A stretch of 41,297 nt of DNA from Streptomyces sp. JJ38. GTDB taxonomy: Bacteria > Actinomycetota > Actinomycetes > Streptomycetales > Streptomycetaceae. This document shows, piece by piece, positions 18,872-27,800 of the stretch. Every line of letters starts with the position of its first letter. Within the stretch, counting starts at the first letter, position 1. Location: assembly GCF_019303475.1 (NCBI RefSeq), contig NZ_JABLSI010000046.1, forward strand, positions 1 through 41,297, written 5' to 3'. Under the pieces are notes generated by a model that ran no database searches, was not told the DNA's origin, and saw only the letters and a list, made by a program, of their open reading frames with translations. A program made the position numbers and the translations under genes.

Positions 18872-19159
18872 ATGACCATCGAGGTCACGTACGGGACTGT
18901 CACCACCGCCGCCACCGATATTCGGAAAGCCGCAGGCGAGATCGGCACCCAGCTCTCGAGCCTGCAGGGTCGCGTGGCGAAGGTCGTCGCCGGCTGGGAC
19001 GGTGAGGCCAGGGAGGCCTTCCACCTGAAGCAGCGCGGTTGGGACCAGGAGGTCCAGGGGCTCAAGGACACCCTTGACGCCATCGCCAACGCTCTCGACA
19101 ACTCGACCGTCGGCTACCAGGGCACCGACAAGAAGACCGCCACGCTCTTCGACTTCTGA
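18872..19159 (+). CDS. esxA: WXG100 protein EsxA
   Basis: A 95-aa ESAT-6-like protein: first helix, Trp-Asp-Gly turn (GWDGEAREAF, Trp42-Gly44), second helix, then a short tail with a Tyr82-Gln-Gly-Thr-Asp86 motif that fits the general Yxxx[D/E] T7SS export signal. It pairs with EsxB and is probably co-secreted. The ATG follows AAGGGGGA by 3 bases. Transcription very likely ends at the 26-bp hairpin directly after its TGA. Confidence 0.93.
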   Translation: MTIEVTYGTVTTAATDIRKAAGEIGTQLSSLQGRVAKVVAGWDGEAREAFHLKQRGWDQEVQGLKDTLDAIANALDNSTVGYQGTDKKTATLFDF

Positions 19160-19163
19160 GGCC

Positions 19164-19217
19164 GCGCAGTGTGAAGGGGCGGAACGCCAACTGGCGTTCC
19201 GCCCCTTCACACTGCGC
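19164..19217. terminator. Perfect 26-bp hairpin after esxBA
   Basis: Bases 19164-19189 and 19192-19217 are exact reverse complements, separated by 2 bases, starting 4 bases after the esxA stop. This is a very strong terminator for the highly expressed esx pair. It also ends the minus-strand toxin cassette coming from the right, so it may act in both directions and may mark the junction of that cassette. Confidence 0.85.
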
Positions 19218-19219
19218 GC

Positions 19220-19613
19220 CGACATGATCGTCAAGCGTCTGATCCACTGCAGACGTCTCACGGGCGACGGATCGGATTCCTTGTTGCCAAGTTCGCCGAG
19301 GATGTCAACCAGCTCTTCGGGATCCGAACCGTATTCATCGAGTGCTGGATGAATTACCTCTGCGAGGCCTTCAGGGTGGGTGTAGCCAGCAATGTTGGCG
19401 AGCGCATTAAAGGCTGTCCATGCTTTGTTCGGCTGGGCTTCGCACATCCAGTCAAGAATGTCTGTGGCGTCATTGAATACGCGGGTCGAATCTGCCCGCA
19501 AGCCAAAGTTCAGGTCCCGCATGCTCACGCTTGACGTGGAAGAAGTCCTGGACGAGCGTGGTGAGTCGCGGCACAGCAGGATGCATGCTTGTGGCCTTGT
19601 TGTAGCCGCGCAC
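19220..19613 (-). pseudogene. Broken small gene downstream of the toxin/immunity genes
   Basis: Two minus-strand reading frames here both look like protein. Frame A (GTG at 19613 to TGA at 19470, 47 aa) begins VRGYNKATSMHPAVPRLTTL and continues VQDFFHVKREHAG. Frame B (from GTG 19528 or ATG 19522 to about 19220) reads RDLNFGLRADSTRVFNDATD, then ILDWMCEAQPNKAWTAFNAL, then ANIAGYTHPEGLAEVIHPAL and LVDILGELGN. Neither has a clear ribosome site, frame A loses its protein-like character where frame B begins, and frame B has no stop before the esxBA hairpin. I therefore read one gene with a frameshift near 19515-19530 and a lost 3' end; an intact ~95-aa gene for frame B alone is the alternative. The family is not recognised; an immunity role is suggested only by position. 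Confidence 0.5.
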
Positions 19614-19627
19614 CTGCGGGCGAATGA

Positions 19628-20011
19628 TCAACTTGCGGCGCTGGAGAGAGTAGCCTCGATGAATTCTTCAGGCGGAAGATAGTTGTGGTCACTAATGTAG
19701 TGGATAATCATGCATGGTGCGGCGTATTCGATGCCCTGGCGGCCAACCACGCGAATCTCGCCAGTTCCGAGAAATGCCCCGTCGTGCCTCAGGCTTTTTT
19801 GCGCCTCACTGAATGTGGGGCACAGTTCGCAAAAATGGATCCCCCGGTAAACATTCGTCGGGTTGCGAGCCAGAGAAATCAGGACGCCCAGGAGAGCGGG
19901 AGGGGTGTCGCCCGTGGTGAAGGGGTGATGGCCGTCAAGCCAGCCAATGTTCAGTGCTGGGGTGCTGCTCTCAGAGTACCGGTACTCTGAGAGGTCGGGA
20001 TAATAGGTCAT
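19628..20011 (-). CDS. Small protein next to the RHS toxin, likely immunity-type (DUF7919-like)
   Basis: A 127-aa soluble protein: MTYYPDLSEYRYSESSTPAL, then LNIGWLDGHHPFTTGD, FCELCPTF, a GTGEIRVVGRQGIEYAAPCM segment and HNYLPPEEFIEA. This pattern (YY-DLS-Y start, GWLD-HPF, C-x2-C, GEIRV, YAAP, PPEEF) is shared by a widespread actinobacterial family that I believe is listed as DUF7919; the exact number needs checking. Its ATG comes directly after the TAA of the RHS gene with no gap (TAAATG), so it is translationally coupled to the toxin. That placement is classic for a cognate immunity or partner protein. The Cys pair CELC could bind metal. GC is lower than in the RHS body. Confidence 0.75.
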   Translation of the reverse strand: MTYYPDLSEYRYSESSTPALNIGWLDGHHPFTTGDTPPALLGVLISLARNPTNVYRGIHFCELCPTFSEAQKSLRHDGAFLGTGEIRVVGRQGIEYAAPCMIIHYISDHNYLPPEEFIEATLSSAAS

Positions 20012-23000
20012 TTAGCGCCTCGGGGAAATGTGTTCACGGCAAATAGCAACATGCACTGCGCCCATGTTGGGCTGGAGGATATCCGCTAGTGCGGTCGGCT
20101 CGGATACGCTGATCGAACGACTGCTGATATTCAAGTTGTCTGGTGGAGCGACTGTGTAGTTTGGTACATTCTTTCCCGGTCCAAACGTTTCCACGGGGTC
20201 AACTTTTTCACCTGTTTCCACCCGGAATCCTACGGAGTCCTTGAGGCGCTCGCCGTCTTCAACGTAGAACTTCAGCCAAGTGCCAGCCGGGACGGTGAAA
20301 TCGCCTGATCCGCGCACATAATATCCGTGCCCGGTGACGACGTTCGATTTATCGGAGCGTCCGCGCCTTGTGACACTGTGTGCGTGATTATCGCCTACGC
20401 CTCGCCCGAATGTCGGTTCTGCACGACGATCGATGTCTTCTCGAGTGCACGGCGCGAGGCCGTGTGGGTCCGCCCACGTCTGTGGATTGTGTACGTATGC
20501 GGCCTGGTTGGGAGCAGGCAGTAGCCCCAGGGGGTCGGGGGTGGTGTAGCGGGCGGTGTCGGGGTCGTAGTGGCGGAAGTAGTTGTAGTGGAGCTCGGTC
20601 TCGGGGTCAGCGTATTGGCCGGGGAACCGGAGCGGCGTGTAGGCGGTGGCGTCACGGTTCCATGTGGTGCGACCCCAGAGGGTCGCCCGGGTGTGCCAGG
20701 CGATGTGGCCGGTCTCGTCGACGAGATCGGTCGGGGTGCCGACGAGGTCGGTGACGATGGCGAAGAAGCGGGCGTCGACCTCGGACTGGTCGGTGGGGTC
20801 GAGGCGGCGCTCGGTCTGGGTGAGGGGGCGGTAGCCGTCGTGGTCCCAGGTCAGGGTCGTGTGCGTGGTGGAGTTGGTTTCTTCGGCGAGCCGGGTGTCG
20901 TCCCAGGTGAAGCGGATCTCCTCGGCGACGGTGTGGCCGTCGGCGGCCAGGCGCTGCTTTGCGGTGCGGCGGCCGAGGGGGTCGTAGCGGTAGCGCCAGA
21001 CGGTGCCGTCGGGGGTGGTGCAGCTGGTGAGGCGGTCCTCGGCGTCCCAGGTGTAGCGCCAGGTGTCGGGCTTGCGGGACAGCCGGGTCTTCTGGCGGAG
21101 CGTGGTGCGGCCGGCGGCGTCGTACGCGTAGCGGATGCGGCCGGCGGTGAGGAGACGGGTGCCGGCGTAGGTGCGCTCACCGCGCGCCTCGGAGTGAGGG
21201 GCGTGGTCGGGCCACTGGGCGGCGGTCTGGTTGCCGGCGCTGTCGTAGGCGTAGGTCTCGGACCAGCCGTCTGCCGTGACGCTGAGGGGGCGGCCGGTGG
21301 GGTCGAGCGTGTAGTGCTCGGTGTCGCCGGTGAGCCGGTCGGTGACGGCGGTGAGGTGATGGTCCGGGCGGTAGGTGTAGGCGCGTGAGCGCAGGGTGCG
21401 GGCCTGGCTGGTGAGCGTCTGGCTGGCGGGGCGGCCCATCGTGTCGAAGGTGGTCGCCAGGGTGATCGGGCTGTCCGGGGTGCCGAAGGAACGTTGCTGT
21501 TCGCGGCCGAGGGCGTCGAAAGCGAACGTCAGGGCGTGACCGTTGACGGTGAGGCCGGTGCGGTTGCCGGACTGGTCGTAGGTCAGCTCGGTGGTGGCAC
21601 CGGTCGGGGTGGTGCGTGACGTACGACGGCCGAGGGCGTCGTAGCTGTAGCGCGTCGTGTGGCCGTCGACGGTTTCCGCGAGGACGCGGCCCATCACGTC
21701 ACGCTCGAGAACGAGCGTCGAATCCGGGGTGGCCGCGCGTATGAGGTGGCCCGAGGTGTCGTAGACGTAGGCGGTGACGGTGCCCTCGACGTCCTTCGCC
21801 ACGGGGCGGCCGAGGCTGTCGTGGGTGTAGCGGATCTCCTGGCCCAGGGGCGTGGTGCGGGAGGCCAGACGGCCCGCGGAGTCGTGGGCGTAGGCGACGG
21901 TGCGGTCGTCGAAGTCGGTCTCGGATACGAGGAGGCCGCGGGCGTTGTAGCCGTAGTCCCAGGTGAGGCCTTGCGGATTGAGGACCTGGGTGAGGCGCAG
22001 TTCGGTGTCGTAGCGGAACTCGTAGCGGACGCCGTCAGGGCCGGTGCGGGCGGTGAGCTTGTCGAAGTGCCCGTACTCCATGGCGGTCAGGCCGCCGCCC
22101 GGGGCCGTGTGGGACGTGCAGTTGCCCTCGCCGTCCCACGTCCACGCCTCGCTCGTACCGTCGGCCGCGATGCGACGGGACGGCTTGCCCTCGACCGTCC
22201 ACTCGAGACGGGTCGTGCCGCCGAGCGGACCGGTGACGGTCACCGGTCGGCCGAACGCGTCCCGCGAGAGCGTGGCCGTGTTGCCCTCGGCGTCCGTGGC
22301 GGCCACGACGAGACCGGCGGGGTCGTTGCGGAGGCGCTGGGTGTTGCCCGCCGGGTCGGTGACGGTGGCGGTAGCCCCACGGTCGTCGTGAGTGAACCGG
22401 GTGGTGAGGCGTTCGGGCGTGGTGAGGGACGTGCGGTTGCCGCGCTCGTCGTAGGTCTGCAGCCACACGGCGCCGTCGGGGCCGGTGATTTCCACGGGCA
22501 GGTTCAGCGCGTCGTAGGTCGCTGCGGAGGTGGTGCCGTCGGGCAGGTGGACGGCGGTCAGGTTGCCGTGGTCGTCATAGGTGTAGGTGGTGGTGTGGCC
22601 CAGGGGGTCGGTTTGGGAGAGGAGGAGGTCGCGGCGGTCCCATTCCTGGCGGGTGGTGTGGCCGAGCGGGTCCGTCTCGGCGACGACCTGAGCCAGGTCG
22701 TTGAGCTGGAAGGTCGTGGTGGCGCCGGTGGAATCCGTGTGTCGGCTGACCCGGTTCCCGAGGTCGTAGGAGAGCGTCGAGGAGAGGTGGCCGTCGGGGC
22801 CGACGGTCTCGGTGACGCGGCCGCCGGCGTCGTAGACGTAGGTGAATGTGGAGTCGTTGCGGTCGGTCCACGACGTGATGCGGCCCTCGACGTCGTAGGT
22901 GAACCGCAGCGGCAGGCCGGAGGAGTTGGTGACGGCGTCGAGGTGGCCCGCGTCGTCGTAGCCGTACGCCATGACGCGCTGCGGGCCCTGCGCCGTGCGC

Positions 23001-24760
23001 AACGCGATGCTGGTCACGCGGTGGGGGCCGCCGTCGGGTAGCGCCGCGGTGCTGATCTCGACGTGATAGCCGCCGGTGTGGGTGAGGTCGGTGGGGATGC
23101 CGTCAGCGTCGCGGTGGACGTCGACGCGGTTGCCGTTGCGGTCCTCGACCTCCGCCAGCCAGCACAGGGCGGGGTCGTCGAAGACTCCGCCGGGAAGCTC
23201 TCCGCCGGCCGGGAAACGGCGGGTCAGACCGGTGTGCGGATCGGTCACGGTGAAGACGGCCGATCCGGCGTCGTCGGCCACGCGGACCAGGGGCAGGCGC
23301 GGGCCTTCCACCGGCAGTACCGGCTCTCCGTCCGGCTCCGGGGTGCGGGGGTAGACGAGAGTGGAGCCGTCCTGCCGGGCGAAGAACACGGAGCCGTCGC
23401 CGTCCACGTGGAGTCGCTCGTCCAGCGTGCAGGCCCAGGAGCGGCCGAAGGAGTGGCCGTATCGGTAGTCGGAGAGGTGTGTGCGCGACAGGACGAGCGG
23501 GAGCACGCCCGGCAGCTGGAGGTCCGTCTGGGTGAGGACCATCTGCCCGGTGGCGACGTCGATGGGGTCGCCCACGCACTTGTAGAGGTTGACCGGACGG
23601 CTGTCCAGCTGCGGGTTGGACAAGGAGTTGCGCAGCGAGTTCGGCTGTGTCTTCGTGCGCTTGAAGGGGAAGTCGAGCGGCTTGCCGGGCGCGATGGGAC
23701 CGCCCCGGGGGCCGGGGCCCGGGTCGCCGCCCTGACCGGTCTTGATGCTGTTGAGCCGGTCGCGCGTGTCCCGTTCGTTGCCGTCGTGGAGGTCGGAGGT
23801 GGTGCGCACGCGCTTGGGGATGTTGCCGCCGACGTGGTCGGTGAGCGTTTTGTGGGCCTTGTCGAGCGCCTCCATCATGCGGTCGGCGACGGGGTCGATG
23901 ACGCCGGCGATGTCGTCCTTGCCCCGGGTGCGGTTGTGGTTGCCGCGGGCGAGGGTCAGCTTGCTCTTGGTGCGGCCGTTCATGGTGATGCCGACGCCGT
24001 CGAGGGACGTGACGGCGCGGTCGTGCTCGCCCGGGTCGACGCTGAGCTTCTTCAGCAGCCCGCGCATGGTCGGCACGCCGTCGGCGGACGCCAGACCGAG
24101 GGACTCCTGACCGCTCTGCACCCCGTCCTGGAAGCCCTCCTTGCCGGCCTCACCGATCTTGTCCGTGTCGACGCCGTCCTGGAGGCCCAGGCCGTTGGCG
24201 GCGATCTGGACGACGAGTTCGGTGGCCATGCTCTCCAGGGCTACGACGGCCGGCTCGGCCATCGCGGCGATGATGTGCTTGACGGCCTCGTCCATCGCCG
24301 TCTGGATGGCCTCCTTGACCAGCTTCCGGCAGGTGGCGACGGCCGCCGCGCCGATCACCGCCGACGCGCCGAAGGTGAAGAACGCGCCGACCGCGCTGGT
24401 CGTCGCCGTGGCCGCGCAGGCGACGAGGTGTCCGACCGCGACGACCTTCTGCGCCTCGATGATGCCCGCGGCGCCGTCCAGCGCGGTCGCCATGATCCGC
24501 GCCGCGGAGGCCAGGTCCTTGAGGTGGGTGTTGTCCACCTTCTCCCAGTGGCTGTTCAGCGCCGTGAGCGCCTCACTCTCACCGGAGGAGATCAGCCGCT
24601 TCACGCCCTGCCGGGCCGAGTGGGCGTCGTCCTCGACGTCGTCGGCGAAGTCCCGCAGGTTGTCCGCCATGTCGCGGTACGCGTCCTCGTCGACGTTCGG
24701 CCACGGAACGCCGATGAGATCCAGCACCATGTCCGCCTCGGACGGCAACACCACTGCCAT
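20012..24760 (-). CDS. RHS/YD-repeat polymorphic toxin with WXG-like N-terminus and Stv-like tip
   Basis: A 1582-aa protein. Residues 1-100 are a WXG100-like helical region (MAVVLPSEADMVLDLIGVPW, then SHWEKVDN near 70-77), typical of T7SS-exported toxins; ~103-150 is a hydrophobic Ala-rich segment. DUF6531 follows (CVGDPIDVATGQMVLTQTDL), then many YD repeats (YDALGRRTSRTTPTGATTEL type) that build the RHS shell, and the RHS core ending LRFPGQYADPETELHYNYFR, HYDPDTARYTTPDPLGL, ADPHGL. The last ~144 residues are the variable tip: GHGYYVRGSGDFTVPAGTWL, VPNYTVAPPDNLNI and ADILQPNMGAVHVAICREH match by eye the Stv putative-adhesin family found at the tips of such proteins. Its activity is unknown. 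The ATG at 24760 gives the family N-terminus; a GTG at 24790 has no ribosome site. It is probably co-transcribed with eccC and exported by this ESX machine. Confidence 0.9.
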   Translation of the reverse strand: MAVVLPSEADMVLDLIGVPWPNVDEDAYRDMADNLRDFADDVEDDAHSARQGVKRLISSGESEALTALNSHWEKVDNTHLKDLASAARIMATALDGAAGIIEAQKVVAVGHLVACAATATTSAVGAFFTFGASAVIGAAAVATCRKLVKEAIQTAMDEAVKHIIAAMAEPAVVALESMATELVVQIAANGLGLQDGVDTDKIGEAGKEGFQDGVQSGQESLGLASADGVPTMRGLLKKLSVDPGEHDRAVTSLDGVGITMNGRTKSKLTLARGNHNRTRGKDDIAGVIDPVADRMMEALDKAHKTLTDHVGGNIPKRVRTTSDLHDGNERDTRDRLNSIKTGQGGDPGPGPRGGPIAPGKPLDFPFKRTKTQPNSLRNSLSNPQLDSRPVNLYKCVGDPIDVATGQMVLTQTDLQLPGVLPLVLSRTHLSDYRYGHSFGRSWACTLDERLHVDGDGSVFFARQDGSTLVYPRTPEPDGEPVLPVEGPRLPLVRVADDAGSAVFTVTDPHTGLTRRFPAGGELPGGVFDDPALCWLAEVEDRNGNRVDVHRDADGIPTDLTHTGGYHVEISTAALPDGGPHRVTSIALRTAQGPQRVMAYGYDDAGHLDAVTNSSGLPLRFTYDVEGRITSWTDRNDSTFTYVYDAGGRVTETVGPDGHLSSTLSYDLGNRVSRHTDSTGATTTFQLNDLAQVVAETDPLGHTTRQEWDRRDLLLSQTDPLGHTTTYTYDDHGNLTAVHLPDGTTSAATYDALNLPVEITGPDGAVWLQTYDERGNRTSLTTPERLTTRFTHDDRGATATVTDPAGNTQRLRNDPAGLVVAATDAEGNTATLSRDAFGRPVTVTGPLGGTTRLEWTVEGKPSRRIAADGTSEAWTWDGEGNCTSHTAPGGGLTAMEYGHFDKLTARTGPDGVRYEFRYDTELRLTQVLNPQGLTWDYGYNARGLLVSETDFDDRTVAYAHDSAGRLASRTTPLGQEIRYTHDSLGRPVAKDVEGTVTAYVYDTSGHLIRAATPDSTLVLERDVMGRVLAETVDGHTTRYSYDALGRRTSRTTPTGATTELTYDQSGNRTGLTVNGHALTFAFDALGREQQRSFGTPDSPITLATTFDTMGRPASQTLTSQARTLRSRAYTYRPDHHLTAVTDRLTGDTEHYTLDPTGRPLSVTADGWSETYAYDSAGNQTAAQWPDHAPHSEARGERTYAGTRLLTAGRIRYAYDAAGRTTLRQKTRLSRKPDTWRYTWDAEDRLTSCTTPDGTVWRYRYDPLGRRTAKQRLAADGHTVAEEIRFTWDDTRLAEETNSTTHTTLTWDHDGYRPLTQTERRLDPTDQSEVDARFFAIVTDLVGTPTDLVDETGHIAWHTRATLWGRTTWNRDATAYTPLRFPGQYADPETELHYNYFRHYDPDTARYTTPDPLGLLPAPNQAAYVHNPQTWADPHGLAPCTREDIDRRAEPTFGRGVGDNHAHSVTRRGRSDKSNVVTGHGYYVRGSGDFTVPAGTWLKFYVEDGERLKDSVGFRVETGEKVDPVETFGPGKNVPNYTVAPPDNLNISSRSISVSEPTALADILQPNMGAVHVAICREHISPRR

Positions 24761-24863
24761 CGAACCCCGCCCCCCACCAGACCAGTTCACCCCGGGAATC
24801 GAACAACAATCTTGTCATAAGGGGGGTTGCGACCGTGGTGCGGCAACGGGTTACGGCCAGGCG

Positions 24864-27800
24864 TCAGACCTGGTTGTTCGGGAGCCAGCCGACCTGGACG
24901 AGTGGCGCGCCACGCTTCCGGGAAGCGAAGACGCCCCGCCCGGTCGGCATCGGCCGGGCGCGGACGTTGCCGAGGATGTCGCCCTCCATCGGGTCACCCG
25001 ACAGGACGACGCCCTGGGCGCCGAGTTCCTTGATGCGCTGCATGAACGCCTCGTAGAACGACCGGGACGCGCCCGAGGCGTTGCGGGCGATGATGAACCG
25101 GACGCCGATGTCCCGTGCGAACGGCAGATGTTCGGTGAGGGCGGCGAAGGGGTTGCCGGTGGAGTTGGCGACCAGCTCCCAGTCGTCGATGATGATGAAG
25201 ATGCGCGGCCCCGACCACCAGCTCCGGTCCCGCAGTTGCTGCGGCGTGACGTCGTCCGGGGGAGTGCGCTTCTCCATCAGGTCCCGCAGCGCCGCCACAT
25301 GCGTGTCCAGCCCGTTGGACATGGCCGCGTACACGATGAGGTGGGAGTCCGGGATGCTGCCCAGGAGGCCACGCCGGTAGTCGGCGACGACGATCCGGGC
25401 CTCGTCGGGCGTGTAGCGCTCGGTGATCTGCTTGGCCAGCAGCCGGATGAGTGCCGTCTTGCCGGATTCGCTCTCGCCGAAGACGAGGAAGAACGGGTCG
25501 GTCTCGAAATCGACGTAGACCGGTTCGAGGTTGGTCTCGTCGAGGCCGAACGCGACGCCGCGCTCGGGATGCTCGTTGCCCTTGGGAAGCTGCTGTGCGG
25601 GCACCTCGCGCGGCAGCAGCCGTACGGCGGGCGCGGGGTCCGCCGTCCACGCCTCCCGCACCCGGGCGACCATCTCCTCCGTGCCCTCGGAGAGGGTGTC
25701 GGCGTCGTTGCCGCCGTCGATGCGCGGCATCGCGGCCATGAAGTGCAGCTTCTGCGGGGTCTGCCCGCGGCCGGGCACGCCCGCGGGCACGTTCGCGGCG
25801 ACCTTCCGGTCGAACTCCGAGTCCATCGTGTCGCCGAGACGCAGCTCCAGCCGGTTGCCGAGCTGGTCCTTCAGCGCCGGCCGCATCTCCATGCTGCGCG
25901 ACGACGTGGCGATGACGTGGATGCCGTAGCCCAGACCGCGCCCCGCGATGTCCGTCACGACCTCGGTCAGCAGGTCGTACTCCTGCTTGAAGCTCGCCCA
26001 GCCGTCGATGACCAGGAAGACGTCGCCGAAGGGCTGGTCGGTGATCTCCCCGCGGGCACGGCGTCGCCGGTAGGTGCCGACGGAGTCGATGGAATGTGCG
26101 CGGAAGTACTCCTCGCGGCGGGCGAGGATGCCGGCGACCTCGGCGACGGTGCGGCGCACGCGTTCCGGGTCCAGTCGCGAGGCGACGCCGCCGACGTGCG
26201 GGAGACCGGACACGGCCGTCATGCCGCCACCGCCGAAGTCCAGCCCGTAGAACTGCACTTCCCTCGGCGTGTGCGTCAGTGCGAACGACGAGATGATCGT
26301 GCGCAGCAGCGTCGACTTGCCCGACTGCGGCCCGCCGATGACGAGCATGTTGCCCGCCGCCCCGGAGAAGTCGACGTGGAGTACCTCGCGGCGCTGCTCG
26401 AAGGGCTTGTCGACGAGTCCGAGCGGGACGACGAGACGGCCGAGCTGCGGGTGGCCGGGGACGGTGAGTCCGCGGTCCTCCACCGTCGTCAGGCCCGGCA
26501 GCAGCTCGTCCAGCGGGGACGCCTTGTCCAGGGGCGGCAGCCACACCTGGTGGGCCGGGGGTCCCTGCCCGTCGAGCCGCCGGACGATGACGTCGAGCAC
26601 GGTGTCGGCCAGCGCCTCGTCCTCCGCCGGGTCACCGGCGTCGGGGCGCTCGGCCTGCGGCTCCGCGGCGGCGTACTGGACGGGCACGGGCGCGGCCGTG
26701 AACCGGGCGGGCCGGCGCTCGACGGTCGGGCCGGTGCCGGAGCTCACCCGGTTCGAGGCGCCGGTGCGGTAGACGCCGGAGACGTAGGCGGCCTTGAAAC
26801 GCGTCATCTCGTCGGTGCCGAACTTCAGGTAGCCGGAGCCGGGGACCGAGGGGAGGTGGTAGGCGTCGGGGACACCGATCGCGGTGCGGGATTCGGCGGC
26901 GGAGAAGGTGCGCAGGCCGATGCGGTACGACAGGTACGTCTCCAGGCCGCGCAGCCGCCCCTCCTCCAGCCGCTGCGAGGCGAGGAGCAGGTGGACGCCC
27001 AGCGACCGGCCGATGCGGCCGATCTGGATGAACATGTCGATGAAGTCGGGCTTGGCGGTGAGCAGCTCGCTGAACTCGTCGATGACGATGACCAGCGAGG
27101 CGATCGGGTCCAGCGGGGCTCCGGCGGCGCGGGCCTTCTCGTAGTCGTGGATGTTGGCGTAGTTGCCGGCGTCCCGGAGCATCTCCTGGCGGCGGTTGAG
27201 CTCGCCGCGGATCGAGTCGCCCATGCGGTCGACCAGCGTGAGGTCGTCGGCGAGGTTGGTGATCACCGCGGCGACGTGCGGCATGTTGGACATGCCCGCG
27301 AACGTCGCGCCGCCCTTGAAGTCCGCGAGGACGAAGTTCAGCGTCTCCGACGAGTGGGTGACGGCGAGGCCGAGCACGAGCGTCCGCAGCAGCTCCGACT
27401 TGCCGGAGCCGGTCGCGCCGACGCACAGACCGTGCGGGCCCATGCCGTCCTGCGCGGCCTCCTTGATGTCGAGCATGACGGGCTGGCCGTCCTCCCCGAC
27501 GCCGATCGGCACCCGGAGCCGGTCGCCCTGCGAGCGGGGTCGCCAGGTGCGCGCGACATCGACCGAGGCAGCGTCGCCCAGCGCGAGCAGGTCGGTGAAC
27601 TCGAGGTTGGCCAGGAGCGGTTCGTCGTCGTCCCCACCGGAGGAGACGCGCAGCGGAGCCAGCTGACGGGCGAGGGCCTCCGCGGGCTCCACCGCGAGCG
27701 TGTCGGGCTCGCCCTCGTAGACGAGGCCGCTCGCGGACTCCATGCGCAGCTCCTGCGGCCGCACCACGACGGACAGCCCGCCGCGTGGTTCCCGCAGCTC

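Noticed and set aside
18527..19219. Continuation of the minus-strand small-gene frame through esxA and esxB
   Set aside because: The continuation crosses the terminator and is antisense to both WXG100 genes; only the part right of 19220 looks like protein.
19062..19352. Small open frames on both strands encoding the same AQCEGAERQLAFRPFTLR peptide
   Set aside because: This results from the perfect palindrome being read on both strands; it is a terminator, not a coding sequence.
20500..23580. Repetitive sequence resembling a repeat array
   Set aside because: The repeats are diverged YD-repeat codons of the RHS gene, with no fixed spacer/repeat pattern, so this is not a CRISPR array or tandem DNA repeat.
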